This document shows, piece after piece, positions 37,428-47,197 of a stretch of DNA of 64,000 bases (the first letter of the stretch is position 1; every line of letters starts with the position of its first letter). Under the pieces are notes generated by a model, which was given only the letters and a program-made list of their open reading frames with translations, had not been told where the DNA came from and did not search any database. A program made the translations under genes and the position numbers. This DNA comes from SHZL01 sp963784425 (GTDB taxonomy: Bacteria > Pseudomonadota > Gammaproteobacteria > Xanthomonadales > SZUA-36), in assembly GCA_963784425.1 (NCBI GenBank), contig CAWARM010000007.1:248001-312000 (forward strand). The letters run 5' to 3'.

Positions 37428-38006
37428 ATGACCGCGAAAATTCTTGCTTTCTCCGGCAGCACGCGCACGGGCTCGCACAACAGGAAACTCGCCTCGTCTG
37501 CTGCGCATGCACTGCAGTCTGCTGGCGCAAGCGTCACCCTGATTGACCTCGCCGACTTTCCTATGCCCATCTACAATGGCGACCTCGAAGACAAAGAGGG
37601 CGTGCCGGCGAGTGCGCGCGAGCTCAAGGCCTTGTTTATGGCGCACGACGCTTTGCTGATCTCCTCACCCGAGAACAACGCGTCGGTGACCTCACTGTTG
37701 AAGAACACGCTGGACTGGGTGTCACGGCCCGACGCTGAGCATGATGGGCGCCTGCCCTACCGGAATAAAGTAGCTGCATTGGTCGCCGCATCGCCCGGTG
37801 CGCTGGGCGGCTTGCGTGGGCTGGTGCATTTGCGCGCCATCCTGCAAACTTTGGGCGTGCTGGTGCTTTCGGAGCAGTTTGCGCTGTCACGCGCACACGA
37901 GGCATTTGCAAAGGACGGCGCCCTGCTTGATGCAAAGCACCAGGCCACTCTGGATGGCATTGCCAAGCGCCTGGTTGAAGTAAGTACGCGCCTGGCCGTG
38001 GGTTAA
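37428..38006 (+). CDS. NADPH-dependent FMN reductase family protein
   Basis: A 192-residue flavodoxin-fold protein. ILAFSGSTRTGSHNRKLA is the FMN phosphate loop and SPENNASVTSLLKNTLDWVSR the second flavin-binding segment (commonly PEYNGS). It reduces FMN or quinones with NAD(P)H. It forms a probable pair with the upstream pirin gene. A GTG-initiated 13-codon ORF (38017-38058) follows its stop and ends in the ATGA of the rmuC start. Confidence 0.9.
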   Translation: MTAKILAFSGSTRTGSHNRKLASSAAHALQSAGASVTLIDLADFPMPIYNGDLEDKEGVPASARELKALFMAHDALLISSPENNASVTSLLKNTLDWVSRPDAEHDGRLPYRNKVAALVAASPGALGGLRGLVHLRAILQTLGVLVLSEQFALSRAHEAFAKDGALLDAKHQATLDGIAKRLVEVSTRLAVG

Positions 38007-38054
38007 AGCTGGGCGGGTGAGCCGTTGCGCAAAAGCGATTGACAGGGACTCTAC

Positions 38055-39486
38055 ATGACTGAAACCGAACTCATTGCACTCGCCATCGCCGCAGTCATTA
38101 TTGTCTTGCAGCTCCTCACGCTGCTGCGCGGACCCGGCAAGGAGCAATCGGCGCGGCTGGAGAAGCTGCAGGCTGAACTTGAACAACACCAGCAGCAAAT
38201 CAGCGAGCACACCGAGCGCGAATTGCGCAGCGAGGTCCAGACTACCGCGCAAGGCACCCGGCAGGAATTGTCCGGAAACTTCACGCAATTCCAGCAAACC
38301 GTCATGGCGCAACTGACCAGTGTTGCCACCATCCAGAACAACCAGATTGACTCCTTTGCCCAGCAGCAGGCCATCGCACTCACGCGCTTCGGCGATACCC
38401 TGAACCAGTCGCTGGGCACGCTGACCGAGTCCAACGCACTGCGCATGGCAGAAGTGCGCAAGACGCTGGAAGACAAAATCAAGGACCTGCAAACGGACAA
38501 CAGTGCACGCCTCGAAGAAATGCGTAAGACGGTCGATGAGAAACTGCACGCCACGCTCGAGCAGCGTTTGAGCGAATCGTTCAAGCAGGTATCGGAGCGG
38601 CTGGAGAAAGTGCATCAGGGCCTGGGTGAGATGCAGCAACTGGCCATCGGCGTGGGCGACCTCAAGCGGGTCCTCACCAACGTCAAGACGCGCGGTACCT
38701 GGGGCGAAGTGCAGCTGGAAATGTTGCTGGAACAGGTGCTCACCGCCGATCAATATGCAAAGAACGTGGAAACGATTCCGGGAACCGGTGCGCGCGTGGA
38801 ATTCGCCATCAGCCTTGCCGGGGCAGGACGATGGCCGCAACCCGGTGTGGTTGCCCATTGATGCCAAGTTTCCCAAGGAACAATACGAGCGCCTGGTCGA
38901 GGCAGCCGACCGTGCCGATGCTGAAGGCGTGGCGAATGCGGGACGGGAACTGGAGCAAGTGGTGAGGCTGGAAGCCAAAAAGATTTCCGAAAAATACCTG
39001 TCCCCGCCAATGACGACCGATTTCGCCATCCTGTTCCTGCCCACCGAAGGCCTGTATGCCGAGGTGATGCGCCGCCCCGGCCTGGCGGATGATCTGCAGC
39101 GGGCCCATCGCGTCAGTATAGCCGGCCCCTCCACCCTCGCGGCCCTGTTGAACAGCCTGCAGATGGGTTTTCGCACCCTGGCGCTGGAAAAGCGCTCCTC
39201 GGAAGTCTGGCAGGTGCTGGGCGCAGTCAAAACGGAATTTGCCAAGTTCGGCGACGTGCTGGCAGCAACAAAAGCAACGCTGCAGCGCGCCGCCAATAAT
39301 ATTGAAAAAGCTGAAGTGCGCAGCCGGGCCATGGCAAACAAGTTGAAATCGGTTGAAGCCTTGCCGTCGGATGCCGCGCAGCATCTGTTGGGCGCCGATG
39401 CGCTGGAAGCCGATGAACCCGGGGCCGATGAACCAGGCGGCGATGGACTGCAGCCCGGGCCGGATGACGCCGGAACTTCGGGGTAG
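38055..39486 (+). pseudogene. rmuC: DNA recombination protein RmuC, frameshifted
   Basis: An N-terminal helix (LIALAIAAVIIVLQLLTLL) and long coiled coil are followed by the RmuC nuclease-fold domain: LKRVLTNVKTRGTWGEVQLEMLLEQVL, then in the next frame PVWLPIDAKFPKEQYERL and IAGPSTLAALLNSLQMGFRTLAL. The frame breaks at about 38811-38816; removing one base of AGCCTTG restores ISLPGQDDGRNPVW, giving about 476 residues, the usual size. RmuC limits rearrangements between short inverted repeats in E. coli, which is of note next to so many palindromes. Real loss or a read error cannot be separated here. Confidence 0.88.
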
Positions 39487-39520
39487 ACTCCGGGATAGCA
39501 CCGAAGCTCCTCGAATCGCC

Positions 39521-40706
39521 ATGGGCAACGCCAACTTCTACCACGCACTTCCCACGCTGGAGTCGTTTGCAGTGGCGCTCGAGACCAGCCGGCACAACCA
39601 GCTTCCGTACGACTGGTGGATCATAGTCGCTGATGTCATTGGGTCCACCCAGGCCATTGCCAATGGCGCCTACAAAGACGTGAACACGGTGGGCGTGGCG
39701 TGCATTGCTGCGGTCATCAACGTCGACCGTGGTATTGAACTGCCCTTCGTGTTCGGTGGCGATGGCGCCACCTTCGCTGTGCCCGAGGTGCTGCGTGAGC
39801 GCATCATCCCCGCCCTGCGTGAGGCCCAGCGCCTGGCGCGGGAGAGTTTCGGCCTCGCCCTGCGGGCAGGCCTGGTGCGGGTCGGGGACTTGCTGAAAGG
39901 CGGGTTCGAAACGCGTTTTGCCAAGGTGCGTCTTTCGGCTGACCTGACGCAGGCGACTTTCTCAGGCCGTGGTTGGGAAGAGGCCGAGCGCCGCACCAAG
40001 GACGAGCAGGCGCAGGGAGTCGTGCGCGTGCTGGAAAGCGACGGTCCCTGCGATGGCAGCTTTGAAGGATTTGAGTGTCGCTGGCAGCAGGTGCCCAGCT
40101 TTCACGATCACAAGCTGGCGTTGCTGATCGCGGCGATTTCACCTGATGCAGATACCAACCTTGCCACCTACCGCGATGTCTCGGAAAAGATCCATGACAT
40201 CTACGGCGAGGTCGCCAGCTATCATCCGCTACGCGCCGAGCGCATGCGGCTTTCGTTCAGCCCCAGGCAACTGAGTCATGAATGGCGGGTGCGTTCCAGC
40301 CAGCTTCGGCCCTGGGGCCGCACTCAAGTACTTCGCCAACATGTTGTTTCTGAATCTCGCCGGCGTCTACCTGTTTGCCCGCAAAATGGATACCAGCGCG
40401 GTGCGCTGGAGCCGCTACATAGCAGACCTGGTGGAGAACTCGGACTTTCGCAAATTCGATGGCGTGCTGCGCATGGTGATGGACGGCAGCGAGGCGCAGT
40501 ACCAAGAGTTAGAGGCTTACCTCGAAAGCCAATACCGGCAGCGTCTGCTGGCATACGGAATGCACAAGTCCAGCGAAGCCCTGCTCACCTGCATCGTGTT
40601 CTCCTACAATGGCAACCACATGCATTTTGTCGATGGCAGCGATGGCGGCTACGCACTGGCAGCGCGTGGACTGAAGCAGCAGCTCAAGTCCCTGGCTGCC
40701 GCCTGA
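39521..40706 (+). pseudogene. DUF3095 family protein, frameshifted
   Basis: The first 265 residues (MGNANFYHALPTLESF, WWIIVADVIGSTQAIANGAYKDVNTVG, FVFGGDGATFAVP) match the DUF3095 family, whose N-terminal half resembles nucleotidyl-cyclase folds with a GGDGAT loop. The C-terminal part (ALKYFANMLFLNLAGVYLFARKMDT) is in another frame. Removing one G of the G4 run at about 40314-40317 joins them as LRPWAALKYF, giving about 395 residues. An in-frame ATG at 39467 is an alternative start inside rmuC. Function unknown. Confidence 0.82.
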
Positions 40707-40724
40707 TTTCTTTTCAAGACGGGC

Positions 40725-43700
40725 TTAGTCAACATACAACTGGAAGGCAGCCCATGCAGTGTTGCCTTGCAGTGTTTTTTCCGTGAGGTAACTTCGCTTG
40801 GTTGCAGACAGCGCTTCTGCGACATCGGGCGTGGTCTTGAGCGTGCGGTAGAAACGCTGCCAGAACTCCGCGGCCGCTTTGTCGCCTACGGACCACAGGC
40901 TGGCAATCACCGCGCCGGCGCCTGCTTGCAGAAATTCGCCCGCAAAGCGCGTGTTGCGGTCAAAGGCCGTCTTGCTGCTGCCGGCAAAATCGCAGGCGCT
41001 GAGCACCACGAGTTCCGCTTGTACGCTCTTGCCGGCAATGTCCTGCGGTAACAGGAATTCCTGGCCGGCCTCTTCGCTGTTATCTGACATCAGCAAGCGT
41101 GACTCGGCGGGATTGCGCAGGTCGATGACACAGGGCATGGCCAGGTGCAACAGGCCGGATTGCGTGAAGCGCTCGTCCTGGAATTCATCCCACTGCAGGG
41201 CCGAGCCCTGGACAATGTGCAAACCCGGGCCGGTGAACAGGTCTGCAACACTCCTCACTTCTTCGCTCGTTGGCTGGGCGACATCAAAGGCGCCCGCATC
41301 AGCGAGCTGGTTGCCCGCCAGGAAAAGTTGCTGCACGCCTTGTGGCGCAAGTTGTGACTGCCGTGCATGCAGCCTGTCGAGAGAAACCAGCGTAAAGACC
41401 TGGTGTTTTTCCGCCAGGTAGCTGCCATTCCAACGCAATGCATCCAGCGGCAAGCCTTCCATGCGGCCAACGGGAAAGAAGTAGATCGATGGCTTCAGGT
41501 AGCGCGCCACCGGCGCGAGCAAGGTCTGCCCCAACTCATCCAGCGTGCTGGCAAATCCGCTGGTCTTGCCGCTGGCGGAATCAAAGCGCAGGCCTTCGAG
41601 GGTGCGCGACAATTGTGCCGACCGGTCCTGCGACCAGGGCATTTCCACCAGCTTCAAGCCCTCGTTACCGCCAGCCCAGATGTATGCTTTGCTTCCTGCC
41701 AGGTAGTAACTGAGCAAAACGGCAGTCTTGTCCAGTTGTGCCAGTTGGCTGGCCAGCGCCTGGCTCATGGAGCGCAGGGATGGTCCGGCTTCACCCTGCT
41801 TCAGCCGCAACTGCCTCAGCAGGTCCTGAACCTCGTGATCAATCTTCGAAGCCACTTCGCTGGATTGAGCAGCCGCCCGTTCTGCAAACAGGGAGCGCAA
41901 ACGGTTCACGTCCGTTTCGTCGGAGGCCGGTATCTTTTGCTGCTCGTCAAAGGCCGACAAACGACCCAGGGTTGCGAGCGAGCGTACAGCAACGCTGTCC
42001 GCGTCTGTGCCGTCGGCGCCCGGCTGCGACAGCACAAGATCCATGGCAGTGTTGAATACGTCCTCGCGTGTGTTCCAGTACCAGGAACCCAACACGCCGG
42101 GGAGCCAGGTCTGGTAGAAGCGCACGTCATCAATCAGCCGGTCCAGTTCGGTTTGGGCCGGGCCGCTCTGGCCTGAGCGGCGCAAAAACTGTATCCACAA
42201 CCACCTGGCCTGGAAGGTGGCCTCGGCCAGGGCACTGGCCTGCAGGCTGGCCAGCGCTTGCCGTGCTCCGTCGATAGCACAGCTCTGTGCATTGAGCGAA
42301 CACAGTTCCAGTGTCGCCAGTTGCCACACTGACTCCGGGCCGCTGGCACGCGCCAGTGATTCACTCTGTTGCAGCAACGATCGGCCTGATGATGATCCCG
42401 TACCTTCACTGGCCAAGGTGTCCAGTGCTTGGGCAAACACGAATGCAGCGCGAGCTTGCGGCTCGGTGATGAACTTGCCCTGCGCATCACGGGCTGCTTT
42501 CATGGCAACAAAATCACCCCGTCCGCGCTGGATGGCGGCCACCAGGCCGTGGGCTTCTTCCAGTTGGTTGCGATAACGCGCAGCGGGCGTTTTCTCAATG
42601 CCCTGCTGCAATTGCGGCAAGGCCGCATCGGCCTGCCCGGCGCCATACAGTGCCTTCCCCAGCAGCAGGGATAACGGCCCGGTCAGCGTTACGGAAGGTG
42701 ATTTCTGATTCAATGCCTGGGCCTGGCGCAAGGTTGCAACTGCTTCCAGGTGATGCATCGCTTTTTCCTGCAGGCGGCCTTGTTCGAGCAAGTAGGAGGC
42801 CATTTCCTTATTGGCGCGAACTTCACCTGCCGCTGGAGCTTCTTCCTCTTCCGTCTTCTCTTTAGCTGCGGTCGGTGTTGTTGGTTGGCTAACCGGGCTC
42901 TCGGGCGCAGGCCCGGAGCCGATTTGCTGCATCAGGGCAATAGCCCCGGCGGTGTCTCCCTGCGATTCCATCAGTTCCGCGCTGTGTTTGCGTATCTGGT
43001 TGGCAAATTCCTGGTCGCCCGACGCGGTGGCAAGGGACAAAGCCAACTCGAATTGTGACTGTGCCTTGTTGGCTTGCTGTGCCGCTTCATAGGCGATGCC
43101 GCTCTGGTACCAGGCATGGGCCTTTTCGTACTGCAGGTCCAGTGACTGCGCCAGTTCCGCTGCCTGGGTAAACAGCGCCTGAGCCTGCTCAAATTTTTGG
43201 CTTGAAGCTTTTCCGGTGCTGCCTATGGCCAGCGCGAGCGCTGCGGAGCCTTCCAGTTCCGTGGCCGCCAGCACCAAAATCTTGAAGCCGGACCGGGTTG
43301 CTGCAACCTCTATGTCCCGGGCGTCTTCAGCGGCGGAGGCGGCATCATTGAGTGCGTTAAGGAGGTAATAACTGGCATAGAACCCGGACCACAATTGCAT
43401 TTCCTGCATGCCAAGGTAGTCAAAATAATTCGCTGCCTGCCGCAGTGACGCGACTTTCATGGTCCAGGTGTCTCCGTGGACTTTTGCATCAAGCTCCAGG
43501 CCATACGACAGCATGTGATACGCCTTCATCAACACGGAGCTGTCCGGGCCGGACAGATCGAACTTGATCAGCCGCATGTCAACTCTGGACCTGCTGGTGC
43601 CCTTGCCCATGGTCAGCACAATGCTCAGTTCGCGCGCCTTTTCCACCGGGTCTATGAACTGGACAATGGGGCCGAGGCGCAGCGAGGGGACTGACGAGGT

Positions 43701-43970
43701 CTTGAGCAACTGGTTGCCGGGGCCGAAGATCCGCGATTCGAATTCAGACTCATAAGGGTCCAGTTGGATCACCAGGGCAGAAGCCGCCTCCTGGCGATTG
43801 AAAAACTCCCGGGTGCGGCTGGCTGCCTCCGGGCCGGTTTCTGCAGCATGGCCGGGTGCGTTCATTCCGGCCAGCAGCAGGCAGCAGAAAACCAGCGCTC
43901 TACGCCATCCGGTTCGGGGCCGGCGTAGTGGCCCGATTGTGAAGAAATTGTTGATGTCGTTAGCAGTCAT
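40725..43970 (-). CDS. Secreted TPR-CHAT domain protein with altered catalytic site
   Basis: A 1081-residue protein: a signal-peptide-like start (RRALVFCCLLLAGMNAPGHA), helical TPR-like repeats at about 200-620 (AHAWYQSGIAYEAAQQANKAQSQFELAL), and a CHAT caspase-like domain at about 770-1081. The catalytic cysteine is present as C993 in VVLSACDFAG, with AGAGAVIASLWSVGD and NTAWAAFQLY following as usual. The histidine motif, often HFATHG, reads HLAMPC (942-947), so the second His is Pro and peptidase activity is doubtful. It is divergent, by only 37 bases, from the vWA-FHA operon and is probably a part of that system. Confidence 0.85.
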   Translation of the reverse strand: MTANDINNFFTIGPLRRPRTGWRRALVFCCLLLAGMNAPGHAAETGPEAASRTREFFNRQEAASALVIQLDPYESEFESRIFGPGNQLLKTSSVPSLRLGPIVQFIDPVEKARELSIVLTMGKGTSRSRVDMRLIKFDLSGPDSSVLMKAYHMLSYGLELDAKVHGDTWTMKVASLRQAANYFDYLGMQEMQLWSGFYASYYLLNALNDAASAAEDARDIEVAATRSGFKILVLAATELEGSAALALAIGSTGKASSQKFEQAQALFTQAAELAQSLDLQYEKAHAWYQSGIAYEAAQQANKAQSQFELALSLATASGDQEFANQIRKHSAELMESQGDTAGAIALMQQIGSGPAPESPVSQPTTPTAAKEKTEEEEAPAAGEVRANKEMASYLLEQGRLQEKAMHHLEAVATLRQAQALNQKSPSVTLTGPLSLLLGKALYGAGQADAALPQLQQGIEKTPAARYRNQLEEAHGLVAAIQRGRGDFVAMKAARDAQGKFITEPQARAAFVFAQALDTLASEGTGSSSGRSLLQQSESLARASGPESVWQLATLELCSLNAQSCAIDGARQALASLQASALAEATFQARWLWIQFLRRSGQSGPAQTELDRLIDDVRFYQTWLPGVLGSWYWNTREDVFNTAMDLVLSQPGADGTDADSVAVRSLATLGRLSAFDEQQKIPASDETDVNRLRSLFAERAAAQSSEVASKIDHEVQDLLRQLRLKQGEAGPSLRSMSQALASQLAQLDKTAVLLSYYLAGSKAYIWAGGNEGLKLVEMPWSQDRSAQLSRTLEGLRFDSASGKTSGFASTLDELGQTLLAPVARYLKPSIYFFPVGRMEGLPLDALRWNGSYLAEKHQVFTLVSLDRLHARQSQLAPQGVQQLFLAGNQLADAGAFDVAQPTSEEVRSVADLFTGPGLHIVQGSALQWDEFQDERFTQSGLLHLAMPCVIDLRNPAESRLLMSDNSEEAGQEFLLPQDIAGKSVQAELVVLSACDFAGSSKTAFDRNTRFAGEFLQAGAGAVIASLWSVGDKAAAEFWQRFYRTLKTTPDVAEALSATKRSYLTEKTLQGNTAWAAFQLYVD

Positions 43971-44007
43971 TGCCGGGTTCAGTCTATTTTGTTAACGTCC
44001 ACGCGTC

Positions 44008-44946
44008 ATGCGTCGCCCCAACCGGGAAATCAACATTTTCAGCATTTCCGCCGTGGATCTTTTTGCATCCGCGCTGGGTGCATTCATTCTATTGGTCATG
44101 CTGGTGTTTCCTTCCTACAAAAATGGCGGTAATGATACCGCGCATTCCAAAATCCAGGACATCATGGAGCAGCGTAACCTCGCGGCTGGCGAGTTGGCGG
44201 ACTTGCTCACCAACATTGAACAATCCAGCAATCAATTGCAGGAGCTGAACGAGGACAACCGCGGAATCGAGCAACGGCTGTCGCGCCAACGCACCCGGTT
44301 GAAGGACCTCAAGACCCAGCTTGCCGAGGTGCCCGTGGCCGTGCCGAAGCCCGTTGAGGAAGCCATTCCGGAAGAAGCGATCGAAGAGCCGGAAGAACTG
44401 GTTGCCAGTGTCGATTTCTCCATACTCGGGCTGGTCACCGAAGCCAAGTCGTTTGTCATTGTCATAGATATGTCCGGCAGTATGCTGGCTTATTCCGACC
44501 TGATGATAAAAACAGTGCTGGAATTACTGGAACCCCTGGATGAGACCAACCAGGTGGCCATCGTCGGTTTCCAGGGCGACCCATCGCCCGTTTTGTGGAA
44601 TTATCCCAACCGCAGCCAGTTAATGAAAGCCACGCCTGAAAACCTGCGCCAGGCAAGGGAGTTTGCCGTTGGGCTGGCGAGCCGTTTTGCCGGCTCCACG
44701 CCAACCCTCGCCGCTCTGCAGTCGGCGCTGGAGTATAAGGCCGATGCTATCATTCTGTTGAGTGATGGCCAGCCGGACGACAATCCGGCATTCATCATCC
44801 AGGATATCAGCGGCAAGAACCGGTTCCTGAAAATGGAAATACATACCGTGGCTATTGGCGACTATACGGAAAACCGCTCCCTGGTTATGTTCATGCAAAC
44901 CCTGGCCAAGCAGAATAACGGCGATTTCGTGGGTGTGTCGCGATGA
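44008..44946 (+). CDS. Membrane-anchored vWA protein 1, intact MIDAS
   Basis: A 312-residue protein: basic N-terminus, a single helix with an acidic residue at its start (AVDLFASALGAFILLVML, D17), a coiled coil at about 45-100, an acidic/Pro linker, and a von Willebrand A domain at about 148-312. The metal-ion-dependent adhesion site is complete: DMSGS, the Thr in GSTPTLAAL and the Asp in LLSDGQPDD. The start resembles TolR/ExbD/MotB proteins, whose helix Asp carries protons, and a TolQ-like gene is in the operon. The vWA domain would be periplasmic. Its stop overlaps the next gene by ATGA. Confidence 0.85.
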   Translation: MRRPNREINIFSISAVDLFASALGAFILLVMLVFPSYKNGGNDTAHSKIQDIMEQRNLAAGELADLLTNIEQSSNQLQELNEDNRGIEQRLSRQRTRLKDLKTQLAEVPVAVPKPVEEAIPEEAIEEPEELVASVDFSILGLVTEAKSFVIVIDMSGSMLAYSDLMIKTVLELLEPLDETNQVAIVGFQGDPSPVLWNYPNRSQLMKATPENLRQAREFAVGLASRFAGSTPTLAALQSALEYKADAIILLSDGQPDDNPAFIIQDISGKNRFLKMEIHTVAIGDYTENRSLVMFMQTLAKQNNGDFVGVSR

Positions 44947-45884
44947 GATCCCGCAAGCGCAGTTTTGACGTGTACTCCCTGTCGGCCATCGACCTGTTCG
45001 CTTCAGCTATGGGTGCGTTCATCATCATGACTATCATCATGATGCCGGACTACCAGAACAAGGTGCGCTCACAGGGGGACCTTGCGGTCCTCGAGGAGTT
45101 CGCCGGCAAGACCCAGGCGCAACTGGATGAATCAGAGGCCGGCCTGGCCGACATGCTCAAGGCGCTGCAGGCGGCACAGGTGCGGCACCGGGAACTGGAG
45201 GCAGAAGAGGACGTGATCTCCAGCGAACTGGCAGCACTCAACGCCAAACTGCAGGCGCCCAAGGACCAGCCGCCGCCTCCGCCGCCCCCTGAGGAAGTTG
45301 TGGAGGAGGAGGAAACCCAGAGCAACAAAGTCAGCTTTCGCTTTCTTGGCCTGAAAACCAAAAAAATGCGCATCCTGTTCCTGATCGACATGAATGGCTA
45401 CCTGGCACAGCACCAGGCGCTGGTGCGTGACACCGTGATGCGCGCGCTGGATTCCCTGCAATCGGGCTACGAGTTCTCCCTGCTGGGCTTCCAGGAGCTG
45501 GATTCAGGACCCAAGTACTACCGCTGGCCGGATGGAAATGGCATGGCCAAAGTGTCAAAATCTTCACGCTCCCAGGCAAAGCGATTCCTCAATGGCCTGG
45601 CCAAGGATTTTCGCGGGGCGTCCTCCGTACTGGGGGGGTTCGAGCAGGCTTTTTCAAGCAAAGCCGATGCCATTATTTTCCTCAGTGATGGTTTGCCAAA
45701 CCCGCAATACAACGACAGCTTGTCCCCTTCGAGGCTGGTGCGAACCCTGACGCTGGCCAATAACAAGAATAAGGAAATCCACACGGTCACCGTGGGCGAT
45801 TACTTCAAATACCAGGGCACCGTGGAATTCATGGAAGCGCTGGCGCGCGCCAATTCCGGCGGCTTTCTGGCGTTGGCGGAGTAG
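44943..45884 (+). CDS. Membrane-anchored vWA protein 2, degenerate MIDAS
   Basis: A 313-residue paralog of the preceding protein with the same plan: SAIDLFASAMGAFIIMTIIMM helix (D17), coiled coil at about 40-100, a poly-Pro and Glu linker (PPPPPPPEEVVEEEE), and a vWA domain at about 130-313. The MIDAS is altered: DMNGYL stands where DxSxS is expected, although FLSDGLPN is kept. One active and one degenerate subunit side by side suggests a hetero-oligomer. A 58-base spacer follows the TAG, then the mini-ORF chain leading to the FHA gene. Confidence 0.85.
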   Translation: MRSRKRSFDVYSLSAIDLFASAMGAFIIMTIIMMPDYQNKVRSQGDLAVLEEFAGKTQAQLDESEAGLADMLKALQAAQVRHRELEAEEDVISSELAALNAKLQAPKDQPPPPPPPEEVVEEEETQSNKVSFRFLGLKTKKMRILFLIDMNGYLAQHQALVRDTVMRALDSLQSGYEFSLLGFQELDSGPKYYRWPDGNGMAKVSKSSRSQAKRFLNGLAKDFRGASSVLGGFEQAFSSKADAIIFLSDGLPNPQYNDSLSPSRLVRTLTLANNKNKEIHTVTVGDYFKYQGTVEFMEALARANSGGFLALAE

Positions 45885-45942
45885 GGCGGTGATAATACCC
45901 GGCCCGGCAGGGCTGAACTCAAGAGATTGTGCGCGGTCCATC

Positions 45943-46016
45943 ATGGCGCATTGCAAGCAGACCCAATGACTACAAAGACCCAATGACCACCAAGACTCCA
46001 TGACTACAAAGACGAT
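45943..46016 (+). repeat. Start-codon tandem repeat: ATGA mini-ORF relay before the FHA gene
   Basis: Three 17-bp units begin ATGACTACAAAGAC at 45966, 45983 and 46000. The first two code MTTKTQ and MTTKTP, each stopping in the ATGA of the next unit; the third opens the FHA protein as MTTKTMG. An eight-codon ORF MAHCKQTQ (45943-45969) ends in the first ATGA, so four starts are chained. Confidence 0.8.
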
Positions 46017-46398
46017 GGGAAGCTGGAACCAGTGTGATCTCGTCGTGGAGGGCGACAAGGTCGCGCACATCCATGCCCAGCTGCATCTGGCCAATGACGG
46101 CTACCTCACCCTGCTGGATGCTGGTTCCGAACACGGCACTTTTCTGCAACGCAATGAACAGTGGATCAGGGTCATGAAAGTCGAATTGGGCAGTCGCGAT
46201 GGAATCCGGCTGGGCGACACGGAGGTGGCCCTGGCACGCTTGCTGGAGCTGTTCGGCGAACACGTGCGCTTGCGCGATCACCATGCACTGCGCGTACCGG
46301 CACACCTGGCTGAACGGCTGGCGGCGGCGGGGACGCGGGTCCTGCTGGAGCGGCCAAAGCGCAACCCCGCAACCGGAATGATTGAAGAAGATGCCTGA
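46000..46398 (+). CDS. Small FHA-domain protein
   Basis: A 132-residue protein that is essentially one FHA domain: AHIHAQLHLANDGYLTLLDAGSEHGTFLQRN corresponds to the usual SRxHA ... DLGSTNGT core, and GDGIRLGD-like RDGIRLGDTEVALARL follows. The N-terminal GR and the phosphate-contacting Ser of the SxxH motif are not obvious, so phosphothreonine binding may be weakened. Cytoplasmic, no signal. The third unit of a start-codon repeat provides its ATG. An 11-codon ORF (46391-46426) starts inside its 3' end and stops three bases before the next gene. Confidence 0.8.
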   Translation: MTTKTMGSWNQCDLVVEGDKVAHIHAQLHLANDGYLTLLDAGSEHGTFLQRNEQWIRVMKVELGSRDGIRLGDTEVALARLLELFGEHVRLRDHHALRVPAHLAERLAAAGTRVLLERPKRNPATGMIEEDA

Positions 46399-46429
46399 TC
46401 ACCACAACTTCGCAAGAGCAACCTGATTT

Positions 46430-47122
46430 ATGTCTCCCAGACTGATCGCTCAGCTCCTGAGCCTCCTGACTTCCATCCTGGTGATTGCCGTGCTGTCACG
46501 TGTCTTGCCGCCCTTTTGGTCGGGTACGCTGATGGACTATGGCCGGGAAACCTGGCCTTTTACTATCCAGAACCTGCAGTGGTTCGTGTTTTTTTCGGGC
46601 CTGGCCGAATTGGTGGTGCGCTGGCGTGAACTGCAACTGGAGAAAACCCAGTTCAATCAGGGCTACCTGCCGGAAGATGAAGAAACCGTGCTGAAGCCGG
46701 GCGAGGACATGACCCCGATCTACCAGAAAGTGCGAAATAGCCAGTACCGGGACGTTTGCTTCGTACCGCGCCTGATATCCCGTTGTGTCCTGGGTTTCAA
46801 CCTGAGCCATTCGGCCGACCAGGCCAATTCCCTGCTCAACTCCAGCCTTGAATTGTTCATGCACGAAATCGATTTGCGTTACAACATGACCCGCTACATC
46901 ACCTGGCTGATTCCTTCAATCGGGTTCCTGGGCACGGTGGTCGGTATCATGATGGCGCTCAATTACGCCGGCGACCGGGCTAACGTTGAAAGCCCGGACA
47001 TGTTGTACCAGGTGACCGAAAGGCTGGGTGTCGCTTTTGCCACGACCTTCCTGGCCCTGGTCCAGGCGGCCATCGTGGTATTCATCCAGAGCCTGGTGCA
47101 GGGCGGCGAGGAAAAGACCTGA
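46430..47122 (+). CDS. MotA/TolQ/ExbB-type ion-channel protein
   Basis: A 230-residue protein with four predicted helices at about 10-30, 43-65, 157-178 and 199-220. The last two carry the family pattern: WLIPSIGFLGTVVGIMMAL and LGVAFATTFLALVQAAIVVFIQ. Four helices resemble MotA/ZorA more than three-helix TolQ. Such proteins form pentameric proton or sodium channels around two single-helix TolR/MotB-type subunits, a role the two vWA proteins of this operon could fill. The linking of channel and vWA proteins is inference. Confidence 0.85.
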   Translation: MSPRLIAQLLSLLTSILVIAVLSRVLPPFWSGTLMDYGRETWPFTIQNLQWFVFFSGLAELVVRWRELQLEKTQFNQGYLPEDEETVLKPGEDMTPIYQKVRNSQYRDVCFVPRLISRCVLGFNLSHSADQANSLLNSSLELFMHEIDLRYNMTRYITWLIPSIGFLGTVVGIMMALNYAGDRANVESPDMLYQVTERLGVAFATTFLALVQAAIVVFIQSLVQGGEEKT

Positions 47123-47197
47123 ACCGCGCCGGCCAATACTGCCTGGATAACCTGATCAACCGCCTTTACTCCTCCTCTTGAGCCGGCCTGCAGTGTG

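Noticed and set aside
38017..38058. GTG-initiated 13-codon ORF ending in the ATGA of rmuC
   Set aside because: It fits the relay pattern but is a single unrepeated case that chance can explain, so it was not counted as a relay.
37887..39548. 553-codon open frame on the minus strand opposite rmuC
   Set aside because: Shadow of the coiled-coil coding sequence; Ser/Arg-rich translation and no recognisable domain.
46391..46426. Eleven-codon ORF bridging the FHA and channel genes
   Set aside because: It starts inside the FHA gene but stops three bases before the next ATG without overlap or repeat, so it was noted only as context.
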